This document shows, piece by piece, positions 34,733-44,771 of a stretch of DNA of 64,000 nucleotides. Origin of the DNA: Jaltomata sinuosa (taxonomy: Eukaryota; Streptophyta; Magnoliopsida; Solanales; Solanaceae); contig QJPP01001943.1 in NCBI GenBank assembly GCA_003996215.1, positions 186,001-250,000 on the forward strand, written 5' to 3'. Made by a program: the position numbers and the translations under genes. Position 1 is the stretch's first letter. Each line of letters starts with the position of its first letter. Under the pieces are notes generated by a model. That model was not told the origin of the DNA, did not search any database, and worked only from the letters and a program-made list of their open reading frames with translations.

Positions 34733-36517
34733 CCACCCCACACTTAAACTCTTGTTCGTCCTCGAGCAAGCATTAAAGCTCATCTAAAAAAAATTAGGAA
34801 TACCACCACTTTGATTGATACAAACAATTAGGCCATGTAACAAATCACAACATCAAGTACACTTCCCGATCATTATGCAAGATATAGAACAACAACAAAC
34901 TTCTAACCTCCTAACCTCCTAACCTCCTAACCTCAAAGACGGACTTTAACTCATCAAATTATGTTTACTTTACCTACTCTATCAAAGAAAGCTAATAAAA
35001 TCACTTATTTATCATGAAACAAGTGCCTTCACAAGAAGAAATAGTCCACACACTCAATTTAAAGAATCGAATATAAATTAAGGACTTAGCATCAAAGAAC
35101 AACTCTCGCACTCACAAAAGAATTCACATGTATGCACAAAGAACTATAGGCTTGCCCATTATGTACATCTCCACTCATAAGGCATGGTCGAATAGAATCA
35201 AATAGGATTTTTACGGGTTGTAATGTTGGCTAGGGGACGGGTAGGAAACTATATAATAATGACTTATACTTCCCTAAGCACTTTGCACTTTTTGAACTTC
35301 ATCACCCATTTTTGTTTCACCCTTTTTTTTCAGCCCTCTCTTCAATTATTTTCACTAGTAATTCTCATCATATCAAGAACGCTTCTATCATATATCCCTC
35401 TTTTCATCACTTTGTAGCTATCATTAGTCACTTTTTTTACTCAATCATCCCTTTTCTTCAAATTTAATAATTTTATCATGGTCCATGCTACAGTGCTTAA
35501 GGAAGCAGGGTGCAAAAACTAGGGATTCAACAAAAGGATCAAGGCAAAAAATACGGCTACCAAATGAAAGGCTACAAGCTCAAAGGAGTAACTAGTGATA
35601 TAATATCTGAAAAGGCTAAAATTTACAAGACATATAAAAAAAAGCCTATATCATCTTCTAAACAGAGCAATGCTTTTTATTTCGTTTCAATAACATGCAG
35701 GGCAAGTTCTAGACTAAGATGCAAAACATGAAATATATGCAAGAAATCCTCACCTCTCATGGCACACGTCTCAATCAAGATGGATCAATTCTACTTCTAA
35801 GACAGACATGGTCATAGCAAACTACAAAATAAGAATAATCTATGTACAAAGTCACTACCTTGAGCCTAGGTGTTAAAAAGTCTGCTATTTTATTTTATAC
35901 TCAAGCACTCACAGAAAAATACTACTCAAACTCAGACCTAAATATGCTAGTATCAAACAAGTCATCAAGGGTCTTTTCTTTTCTCTCCAAAAAAAAACTA
36001 TTCCTAAAAAAATAAAAATAAAAACACTAAAATTTTTTTTACCCGGTTCAAAGGCCCTCCCCTCGGAAAAGAACCGAGGCCATAAGAAAAATCAAGGGGT
36101 GGATGAAATATACCACTAAAAAAAGGGAAATAAAATATTCAAAAATTTTTGTATTTTGTTTTTCAAATAAAATCCTATGACATACTCACTCTTTACTAAC
36201 AATTTTCGGAAGATTCTTCATCCCACACTTAAAATTATGCTTTGAGGAGGAGGAGGAGGAGGAGAGATACTCCCTGAGGCCCTCTAGGGCCTAGCTAACA
36301 ATATGTTTTCTCGTAATTTTTTATCAAGGGCCACGCGATCCCACACTTAAGCTCAACCATATTCTTTAGCTTCAAATTTGGGTACTAAGACTTCCCATAA
36401 TCTACATAAAAAACCAAAAACAAAAAAAAAAATCATAACACTATAAAAAAAGAAGCTATACTACAGATTGGGTTGCCTCCCAATAAGCACCTGATTTAAC
36501 TTCGCGGCATGACACCA
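34733..36517 (-). other. Internal region 2, 3' non-coding part
   Basis: It lies between the orphan ORF stop and LTR B, with a polypurine tract next to LTR B (34733-34745, minus AAGTGTGGGGTGG). It matches 8296-10089 of internal region 1. CTAACCTC is repeated about four times at 34900-34936 against two in internal 1. The conserved block lies at 36468-36513. No coding seen. Confidence 0.8.
36468..36513 (-). other. Conserved block after the orphan ORF (copy in internal 2)
   Basis: The plus strand reads TTGGGTTGCCTCCCAATAAG, then CACCTGATTTAACTTCGCGG, then CATGAC. On the sense strand it begins five bases after the TAA of the orphan ORF. Confidence 0.75.
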
Positions 36518-37279
36518 TTAAGTGAACCATTTTTCATTCCACTTAGAACTTATGAATTGCACCCCTAATTTCTTTTCTAAGTTTTTACTATCCTCAAGAG
36601 GCTGTTGTATGAATATAAAGGTCCCAAGTAATAGATATCGAATTTCATACTTTTTGGACCTTAAGTGAGGAATGTACTTCTCCGATTTTGGCACAATAAA
36701 TTCAAGAATATAGACACATTGTTCCTCCTTACACTCTCCCATAAGTTCATATGGCTCGATTAGTAACTCACCATTTAAACATAATGTAGAAAAATGATTG
36801 GACTGAGGTTCAATGCGTCCTAACTCATGAATTATATTATTATTTACATCCTCATATTTGCACACACTAGAGTCTTTAAAAATAATTTTATCTACTTCTT
36901 CACATAACTCTAGTGTACTCTTCTCAACAGTGACAACATCAATAAGAGTATGGTCTAGTAATTGTTCCTCTAATTTGAGCTCCTCAAGTTGGATTATAAG
37001 CATCTTTTCTTCCTCACACAACTCATAACTAAATTGTTGGGCGTCAAACGCAACAACATTTGCACTCAACTCATAATTTAAGTTGTGAATTTTCAAACCG
37101 AACTTTTCAAACTCATCAAGGAACTCTATTCTTTCTTTTAAGTGCTCTACAAACATATATTTCAAGTTCTTATGGGTACCCTCATATAAAGCTAATAATA
37201 ATTTCGTGCAAGGATCCACACTATCAAAAGCACAAGAATTACAAGAACACATATCACTCCATACTTTTTCAGATATCAT
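36518..37279 (-). CDS. Intact orphan ORF of a non-autonomous LTR element, 253 aa, unknown function
   Basis: The only long unbroken reading frame of the window. ATG at 37277-37279, about 96 bases after the primer site, which is where gag would be; TAA at 36518-36520. The protein starts MISEKVWSDMCSCNSCAFDS. It is acidic, with a probable coiled-coil stretch near residues 80-130 (ELCEEEKMLIIQLEELKLEE) and a basic, aromatic end (KLGVQFISSKWNEKWFT). CSCNSC near the N-terminus is the only Cys cluster, and it lacks the spacing of a retroviral zinc knuckle. I see no gag major-homology-like region, no protease, no RT. I do not recognise the family. The diverged, broken copy in internal region 1 keeps most residues. 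It could be a highly diverged gag-like or a captured host-derived protein; both are guesses. Confidence 0.7.
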   Translation of the reverse strand: MISEKVWSDMCSCNSCAFDSVDPCTKLLLALYEGTHKNLKYMFVEHLKERIEFLDEFEKFGLKIHNLNYELSANVVAFDAQQFSYELCEEEKMLIIQLEELKLEEQLLDHTLIDVVTVEKSTLELCEEVDKIIFKDSSVCKYEDVNNNIIHELGRIEPQSNHFSTLCLNGELLIEPYELMGECKEEQCVYILEFIVPKSEKYIPHLRSKKYEIRYLLLGTFIFIQQPLEDSKNLEKKLGVQFISSKWNEKWFT

Positions 37280-37375
37280 CTCAAGAAGAGTAGTAAAATA
37301 ATATAAAAAAAGTAATAAAAAAATAATAAAGTCTACAGATAAAAATAAATACTAAAGACAATTTCTAAACCATAT

Positions 37376-37393
37376 TCCCCGACAACGGCGGCA
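37376..37393 (-). promoter_or_regulatory. Primer-binding site of internal region 2
   Basis: The minus strand reads TGCCGCCGTTGTCGGGGA, the tRNA-Asp complement with two changes, five bases from LTR C. Confidence 0.8.
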
Positions 37394-37398
37394 AAATT

Positions 37399-38757
37399 TG
37401 ATACACTTAAATTACACCTCCAAAAGAAGTATAAAGTGGTCGTTGTCAAATATAGAACCTAACTGAGGTTAGGGTCGATCCCACGAGGAATATGAAAGAT
37501 ATACGTCAGTAGTGAATATTTAATCGTTCCTCTTTATTTAAAGGGGGGGTTTTATGTATCAAAAGTAAAGGCAGGAATTATTAACAATTTAATATTTAAT
37601 TGTATTCAAAGAATTAAAGGTAACTAGGACTGTGTTCACCATGATTTTAATAACTTAGGAGGTATACGTAATTAATGATCTATTCTGGTTCTTAACATGC
37701 AAGATTGGTAAGTTAGGTTCACCTAAATCCTTGGTCCGGCAGATAGATGAATTTCACCACACGCCTTGGTCCGGCCGTGGGTGTATGATTTACTAACCCT
37801 TACCCTGGATCCCAGATTAGCTATTCCCGGATAAGGTCAAGCTGTTAGATGAGGGTTGGTAGCCTCAAATCTCCATCGTTAAACAACCCTTTTCCCATCC
37901 GTTACCTCCTTGGTCCGGCAAGTAAGAATAAAGGGAGTTCTAACGTTTGCAACCGTTAAAAAGCAATCAAAATGAAGGAAAGAACAATACATGCATAAAC
38001 ACCACCCTAGAATCATTAATTGTTTAACCTATGTTTGTTAATTCATCATAGTTTCCACAATCCTAGTTATGGTATTTAGCTACTCATGCTTTGCAAGAAT
38101 CATAGAATAATACAAAATAAAAGACTTACTTGTATTAATCATGAAAATTACCTCAAAGTAGAAAAATATATAATCCAAGAATACAAATGAATAATAAAGG
38201 AGAAGAATAGAATAAATCAAAATTCTCCAGCCTCCACGACGGTTCTTAGCTCTTCCTAGCTTACAAAGAAAAAAAATAAAAACTATATCGATTCCCTCAA
38301 AAATATTATTCTTATGGACTATTTATAGATGTAAGAAAAAATCTCAAATAAAATAACTGAGTCCAAAACGAATTGGAAAATCAAAACCCAATTAAATTGG
38401 GTTTCCGAAACACGCCGCCTTCATGATTTGTAGCTGCCGCCTTAAATGGTCCAGTGTGCTTTAGATGCTGCCACGTGGCAGTATTCTTTAAATTTAATTG
38501 CAACTTTATGGCTGCTCCTTTATACATTATTATATTAAATTTAATTCATTAAGCTGCCTGCTTGATTTTCTTTTATGATTTCTCATTTTAAATTTGTTTC
38601 TTCCCCAAATTTCTTCAACTTTTCACTATTTCAATCCTACAAATAAAATGTCCAATATAAGAATAATTCATAAAATCAATTCTCAAAAAATAATAACAAA
38701 AAGACTAAATATGAGGTAAATAATAATTAAATATAGGTATTTTTTTTCCTCACATCA
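37399..38757 (-). repeat. LTR C (5' LTR of the complex)
   Basis: 1359 bp, starting TGATGTGAGG at 38757 on the minus strand. Its end reads AAGTGTATCA where A has GGGCGTATCA. TATA at 38330-38337. Outer flank CCCAC (38758-38762) matches 5394-5398 beyond LTR A. Confidence 0.9.
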
Positions 38758-38762
38758 CCCAC

Positions 38763-39947
38763 AGGCCTGCTTGTGACCCTAATTTTGACCCGACTTTACT
38801 TTTAGCAGTAAGTCTCGTTTTAACTCATAGTTTATGTTCTTGGTAGTTTGATTGTCATTCAGAACTTCTCGGAGCGGTTCGACCTAGGATATCGTCGTTC
38901 CAGCAGCTTATCGCCGGACGACAGGTAGGTTATGGTCTAACTTCTCTAGACTTCGCATATATAGGATAAAATTGTACTAATTGGCATCCTTGTGTTGGTT
39001 TTATAGCTTGACACCACAGACCTTGACCGCTTTTCCATGTCCACCTCATTTCTTTCCTCCGTTGTGCGTAGTATTCTTATAGAATGATATTATCACCCTT
39101 GTGGTCCTGCGTTGCCTTGTATTGACTCTGGACCTTAGATGGTGTGTTATTTGGGGGTATCCGTGAGTCCCGGACATCGTTACCTCAATTTTAGGCTGGC
39201 TATTTGTGTTGTAGAGTGATTTGAGCCTGTGCAGGGCCGATAGGTTGGTTGTGAGACGTTGGGCTGCTATTTGTGATTGATCATGCCATTTCCATGCATA
39301 ATAAGGGATTTTCAGCATATTTTACTATGGTTTGGGCTTCGGGCATACTTTTACTAGTTTTCTAAACTTGCATGGCCCCGGGGGCCATTTTCGGCTGAAA
39401 TGACTTTAAATTGGTTTGAAAATGCCTTGCATGGATCTTTTTGGGGTAAAAGAGTTAAAAGATGAGTTTTTATCACAGTTTTCCTATTATTGCTAGACTC
39501 AGAATGGCCGTGGTGCTAGATTGGTATTCTACTGAATTGAGATGATATTAGACTCGATCGGTCCAAGCATCTGAACTATTTTACTACTGTTTTAGACCCG
39601 ATTATGCCCGGGCTCCCTTGGTGGGGTTTTGTGACTTATTTCACTATTATAGACCTGGACAGAGTCTGGGCATGCATATTAGAGATTTTGAGCTACCAGC
39701 TTGGATCTGGACCCAATCCGGATGAGGTATTGAGATTGAGATTTAGTATGTGGTCGAGGACCTCATGGACCTTGCCGATCCGGACTAGAGGCTTTGGGCT
39801 GCGTGTGCCGGATGAGGGGTATATGATGGAGTTGAGGTATATGGGTAGTGTCCTTCCATGGAACCTACTTGTTGGGCCCTTTAGACAGCGGGGGAGGTAC
39901 ATACAGAGTTACTGTTCCAGCGTGATATCATCATGCATCATACTATT
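38763..39947 (+). repeat. TK1: Del/Tekay-type LTR, second part, truncated
   Basis: Resumes from 5398 after the complex. It contains the phrase AGTTGCCTTGTATTGACTCTGG region and GGACCTTGCCGATCCGG, which match the TK3 LTR in reverse (for example 55610-55650). It stops at CATCATACTATT (39947), corresponding to about 55440 in TK3, so roughly the last kilobase is missing. TK2 begins at the next base in the opposite orientation. Confidence 0.75.
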
Positions 39948-40310
39948 TGTCACGACCCAAAATTGGGCCATGATGGCGTCTACATAACCCCCCGGTAGAC
40001 AAGCCTATCCCCAAACACGTGGAAAGAAGTAAATAATAATATAACTAAAGAGAAGCGGAATATATAACAAAAGATAGGGCCAAAAGCATATATATAGATA
40101 CCAACGTACACAATATACAAAAGATGGCTCTAAAGTGATCGAAAAAGACAAAACAACCCGAACACCAAACCCAGAACTGGTGTCACTAGTACAAGAGCGA
40201 CTAAAGTAAGATGTAGCTATACGATAACCTCTGTCTATCCAAAATACAAAATATAGACAGGAAGTATAAGATGGAAAGCAAGTAAAGTCTCCAAAGCACC
40301 GGGAGCTCAC
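39948..40310 (-). repeat. TK2: Del/Tekay-type LTR in minus orientation, first part
   Basis: Begins TGTCACGACCCAAAATTGGG, the LTR 3' terminus read backwards. It is interrupted at 40310 by element D and continues at 47800. No coding. Confidence 0.75.
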
Positions 40311-40645
40311 TGATGTGCCGGGATTCTACGGCACATTTGACGCCTTTAACTAAGAATACTCGCGCATTTTCAAGCAACTTTTGTGGTTTTTGATGTTTTA
40401 TTGTTATATTTGCAGGGAATGGAGCTAGAGATGGAAACAGAATAAAAAATGTTCAAAAACCTCAACTGGTTAAGCCTGACGACTGGCATGACTGACCGTC
40501 ACACCTGTGACTGGCCGTCAGCCAGGCCGTCAGAACGAGACAACAAGTTCATCGAGCACTGCCTAGGAGTGACGGCCCATCTGACGGCCCATCACTGGCC
40601 TGACGGACCGTCACCCAGGCCACCAAGATAAAACAGAAAACACTG

Positions 40646-40810
40646 TAAGTCATCACTGGGCGGACGACTTACCAGAATTTACCAGCAAGTCATCACAGGC
40701 CCAACGACTTACCAGAATATACATGTAAGTCTTCGAGCAGGTGACAACTTACCTGAAAATTTGTCATAAAATGCATATAAAGCTGTAAGTCGTCACCTGC
40801 TGGACGACAT
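40646..40810. repeat. Four-member imperfect palindrome array in the D 5' LTR
   Basis: Units have arms close to GTAAGTCGTC and GACGACTTAC with varying centres and an ACCAGAATT/ACCTGAA spacer. The 3' LTR array (46555-46729) is better preserved. Related to the two palindromes in E1 (357-444). Confidence 0.75.
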
Positions 40811-40955
40811 ACCTGAAGATTTGCCTGGGAGCTCACTGTTTAGCTGTGACAGCTCAAGTGACGGCCAGTCACATGTATGACGGTCCGTCAGGCGACCCGT
40901 CAAGGCGAAGCGGGATTCCGAAAATTCTATTTTTGGACTTTATTTCCTGGACTAC

Positions 40956-40963
40956 TATAAATA
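40956..40963 (+). promoter_or_regulatory. TATA box of the D 5' LTR
   Basis: CTAC-TATAAATA-CCC, conserved at 46866-46873. It lies downstream of the TGACG-rich U3. Confidence 0.7.
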
Positions 40964-41885
40964 CCCTGTGTTAGGGTTATTTTATAATGCATTACTCAAT
41001 ATTTCTAGAGACTATTTTGAGCGAATTTTTGAGAGGAAAAATACGACATACACGTTTCTTTCTTCTTCTTCGATTACTCTTGGGATTTTTGGCTTCTTGT
41101 TCTTGGATAATTGAAGTAAAATTCATACTATTTGTAAGAATCCTTCTCTTATTATGAATATGATTTTCTTCTATTTCTTTAATAGCATGAGTAGCTAATT
41201 TTCCACAACTAGGGTTGTGGGAGCCATGGCAAAAGTAGCAATATAGATTCCGGGTAGCATTGGGTTCAATTTATATGTTGTCACGTTGTTAATCATTTAT
41301 TATTTACGTTTTCTAATGGTTGCAAACATTAGAACATACCTAGGTTTGATTTTCTTAAACATAGAGATTAAAACCGGGAAATTTGATTAACTACGAGGAT
41401 TTGAGACCACCAATTCTCGTCTTATGATTAATGCTGTAACTAGATTAATCTACTTGATGTTTAGGATTGAAATAAGAAATTTCACCTTTTAAAGTTCGAG
41501 AGAATTGAAAAGAAAATTCATCTATTTGGTTGAGAAACGTTTAGGTGATACCATTAATTCAATCACATCGTGATATACATATAGAAAGAACCCGGTTAAG
41601 TTTTGAGTCAAAATTGTTACGGCGCCATGGTGAACACTTCCCTAGTTCATTCTTATATTGATTAATACTCGTTGAAACTCGGAAATTATTATTTGCATTG
41701 TTCAAATATTGATCACACAAACCCCCCATTTATCGGAAACTATTGATTACTAGTCAACTAAGTAACTAACGACTTAATTTGCACCTTATTCCCTGTGGGA
41801 TCGACCCCAACCGTAGTTGGGTTCTATATTTGACAGCGACCGCTTATGCTTCTTAACTGAGGTGTAATTTGGGCGTATCAAATTT

Positions 41886-41903
41886 TGGCGCCATTGCCGG
41901 GGA
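41886..41903 (+). promoter_or_regulatory. Primer-binding site of D, tRNA-Asp type
   Basis: TGGCGCCATTGCCGGGGA, one change (G to A) from the tRNA-Asp complement, five bases after the LTR. Confidence 0.88.
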
Positions 41904-42083
41904 ATACAGTTGTTTATTAAGTCCGTTGTGTTTATTTGACTCTTAGTCATATTTCCTGCTTTTACTTTTATTTGTTGTTTTTGTTTGTTACAGGGTACAG
42001 AGTTGTGCATTCCAAGTACCCGACGCTCAGGTGAACCGATATTACCTTACGACCCTGAGCTTTCTAGAACTCTAAGGCACAAC

Positions 42084-44771
42084 ATGAACACACAACAACA
42101 AGAGGCAGCAAGACTAGCTGCAGCTCAGCAGGCCCAACAACACTTAAATGTTGATGATATTGAGGACGATGTTGGGCTGGATGATGAGGCTGCAACGGGT
42201 GATGGTAGAGATATGGAGCATGTTGAAAATATAGCCTCCGCAAACCAAAGGCAGCAGCAGAGGGGTAGAGGTCGACAACAACCAAGGCAATTTACTTTGG
42301 ATGATGATGAGGATATCGACTTAGATGGAGTTGGTGCCACAGGCGCTATTGTTCTCCCTCCGCTATCGCCTGGAGCTAAGTTCAACATTACTAGCACGAT
42401 GATTCAACTGTTGAACTTAAAGGGACTGTTCCGTGGTGTTGCTGGTGATGATCCAAACTGACACCTGATGAATTTTGCGGGTATCTGCAAGTCATTCGAA
42501 TTGCCTGGAGTAAGTCAGACAGCGATCAGACTCAGGTTGTTTCCATTGTCTCTGTCTGATGAGGCAGCATTATGGTTGACAGAGCTAACCCCCGACTCTA
42601 TCACAACCTGGGGAGAGTTGAAAGGAGCTTTCCTAGAAAGATTCTTTCCTCCCTCTAGGATGATACAGTTGAGGGATGAAATTAGCAACTTAAGACAACA
42701 ACCTCATGAGGCTTTACATGAGACTTGGTTACGGTTCAAGAAAAAGCTGACACAATGCCCAAACCATCAGTTGACCGATAATTTTTTGATGCAGACATTC
42801 TACAGGGCACTAAATTCGGCTACCAAGCCGACACTGGAGAATGCAGCAGGTGGAGCATTTATGGGTCTCACTTTTATTAAGGCCACAACTATTTTGGACC
42901 GGCTCACTAAAACCAACAGGGCGTGGCATACACAGGATACAGAGGTAGCAGCTAGCACTTATGCAGTTGGTATATACGCAGAGCAGCGCAGGAAGGAGGA
43001 AGAGCGGGACCAAGATATGGCCCATCTGAAAATGCAAATGGACCTACTGACAAAGCATTTATTGTCAGGAGGTATTGAGAAAGTGAAAGTTGTGGGTTCT
43101 CAAAGTAGAGCAACAGAGTCTGGGTCTGATGAGAAGGCCAATTATGTGGGTGGTTTCCAGGTTTATGGCCAAGGAAACCAAGGTCGGAACAATTACTATG
43201 AAAAGCCGGGTTATAAGAGTCGAGAACAAGGTGATTAGAGGAGCAAAGAAGATAGAGGTGGATTATACATACCACCTGGGAATCGTGACAAAGCTAGCAA
43301 TGAGTCAGGTATGTCCAAACTAGAGAATATGATGGTTAAGATGCTGTTGAAGGTAGAATCGACTGACTCTGGGGTAAAGGAGATGAGGACGGAATTATCA
43401 GCAATGAGTCAGGTAGTGGATTCACATTCCACCTCGATCAAGCAATTAGAGCAGCAAGTGAGTCAAATCTCGGCGTCTCTAAATCAAAGGAAGACAGGTA
43501 CCTTGCCGAGTGACACCATTCAAAACCCGAGGAATGATGGGAGTTGTATGGCGATCACTACGAGAAGCGGTAAAATATTATCAGAATCATATCCGGTAAT
43601 TCAAACTGAAAAAGGTAATGTTGCTGAGGAAGATGAGTTAGTAGATGCTGAAAATATGGTCGATGAGGGTGTGAGGGTATCTGTTGAAAAACCCACTGTG
43701 GAAGAGGATGCTACTCAAGTGCTCACGGATAAAAGCAAGGAGATTGAAAAACTTCCAACTATGATGCCTCGGCCACCGCCTCCTTTCCCACAACGGTTGA
43801 AGAAGAAAGTGGAAGATAGCAAGTTCCTAAATTTCATGACCATGCTTAAGCATATATCAGTGAACATCCCACTGGTGGACGCTTTTGAACAAATGCCCGG
43901 ATATGCCACCTTCATGAAGGACTTGATTACCAAGAAGAGGTCAGTGAGCTTTGAACCAGAAGATAACCTCCACCACTGCAGTGCTATTTCTTCAAGATCG
44001 TTAGTGAAAAAGAAGGAAGATCCAGGTGCTTTTACTGTTCCCTGTACTATTGGGAAATTCAACTTTGAAAAAGCCTTCTGTGATCTTGGTGCTAGCATCA
44101 ACTTGATGCCTCTAGCAGTCTATAAACAGTTGGGTTTGGGAGCTCCCAAACCAACTACCATGAGGGTGTTAATGGCTGACGTTTCAGTAAAGCGACCGGT
44201 GGGAATATTGTATGATGTGCTGGTAAAGATTGGTAAGTTTATATTCCCAGCTGACTTTGTAATCTTAGATTGTGAAGTGGACTTTGAAGTTTCCATAATC
44301 TTGGGATGACCATTGTTAGCCACTGCAAGAGTGTTGGTCGACATGGAAAGAAACAAACTGATATTCAGATTAAACAATGAATTGGTCAAGTTTGATGTGT
44401 GTAAATTGATGAAGCCACCAAGAGGCATGAGGGTGGTCTCGGTTATCAATGTTATTGATGAAGCCCCTATGGATGTGCATATTGAGGAGAAGGGTTTTGT
44501 TGAGACTCTAGCTGTTATAAGAATGATGTTGGGATCGCAAGAAGAGAAACCTATAGAGAAAGGCGGTGAGAACAAATCAAGGAAAAGAAAACACCGCAAG
44601 AGAACCAGAAAAGAAAAAGAGTTAGAAAGAGTAAAGAAGTTGTCTCGACTAGCTGATGAGCCGATAAAAGAGAAAGTTGGAGCTCAACAGGATGATGTCG
44701 CTTGCACCTATTCCAGCGATTTCTCCTGCTTTGGAGACCCTGGCAGTCTCCAACATCATGCCAGACTCTGA
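42084..44771 (+). pseudogene. Athila-type gag-protease polyprotein of D, three stops
   Basis: A single frame of 896 codons from ATG 42084 (MNTQQQEAARLAAAQQ) to TGA 44769-44771. It is broken by TGA 42459, TAG 43236 and TGA 44307. The gag core includes RLRLFPLSLSDEAALWLTEL and WGELKGAFLERFFPPSRMIQ. A coiled-coil segment with SQVVDSHSTSIKQLEQQVSQ follows. The aspartic protease has FCDLGASINLMPLAVYKQLG as active-site region, and the stretch DFVILDCEVDFEVSIILG, both in Athila style. No zinc knuckle was seen. The tail after about 44550 is a Lys/Arg-rich stretch. All three stops can be explained by one C-to-T or G-to-A change. There is no frameshift, so decay is mild. Confidence 0.9.

Larger units (their letters stand above)
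5399..38757 (-). mobile_element. Three-LTR complex: LTR-internal-LTR-internal-LTR, non-autonomous, Athila-type ends
   Basis: LTR A (5399-8295), internal 1 (8296-33377, split by the Ogre element), LTR B (33378-34732), internal 2 (34733-37398) and LTR C (37399-38757) all lie in the same minus orientation. The target duplication CCCAC occurs only outside A (5394-5398) and outside C (38758-38762). LTRs B and C are each followed on the sense strand by a tRNA-Asp-type primer site. Both internal regions carry the same small ORF and no gag, RT or integrase. A single duplication around three LTRs points to unequal recombination of one insertion rather than to independent insertions. Confidence 0.88.
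40311..41880 (+). repeat. 5' LTR of D
   Basis: From TGATGTGCCGGG to GGGCGTATCA. U3 holds more than ten TGACG/CGTCA motifs (40470-40900) and a four-member array of palindromes related to GTAAGTCGTC (40646-40810). TATA at 40956-40963. Differences from the 3' LTR are mostly CG in the 3' LTR and CA or TG here. Confidence 0.93.

Noticed and set aside
41985..42083. Longer start for the D gag frame at 41985
   Set aside because: That codon is TTG, not ATG. The first ATG in frame is 42084. The upstream TTTGTTACAG could even be a splice acceptor, so the upstream codons are uncertain.
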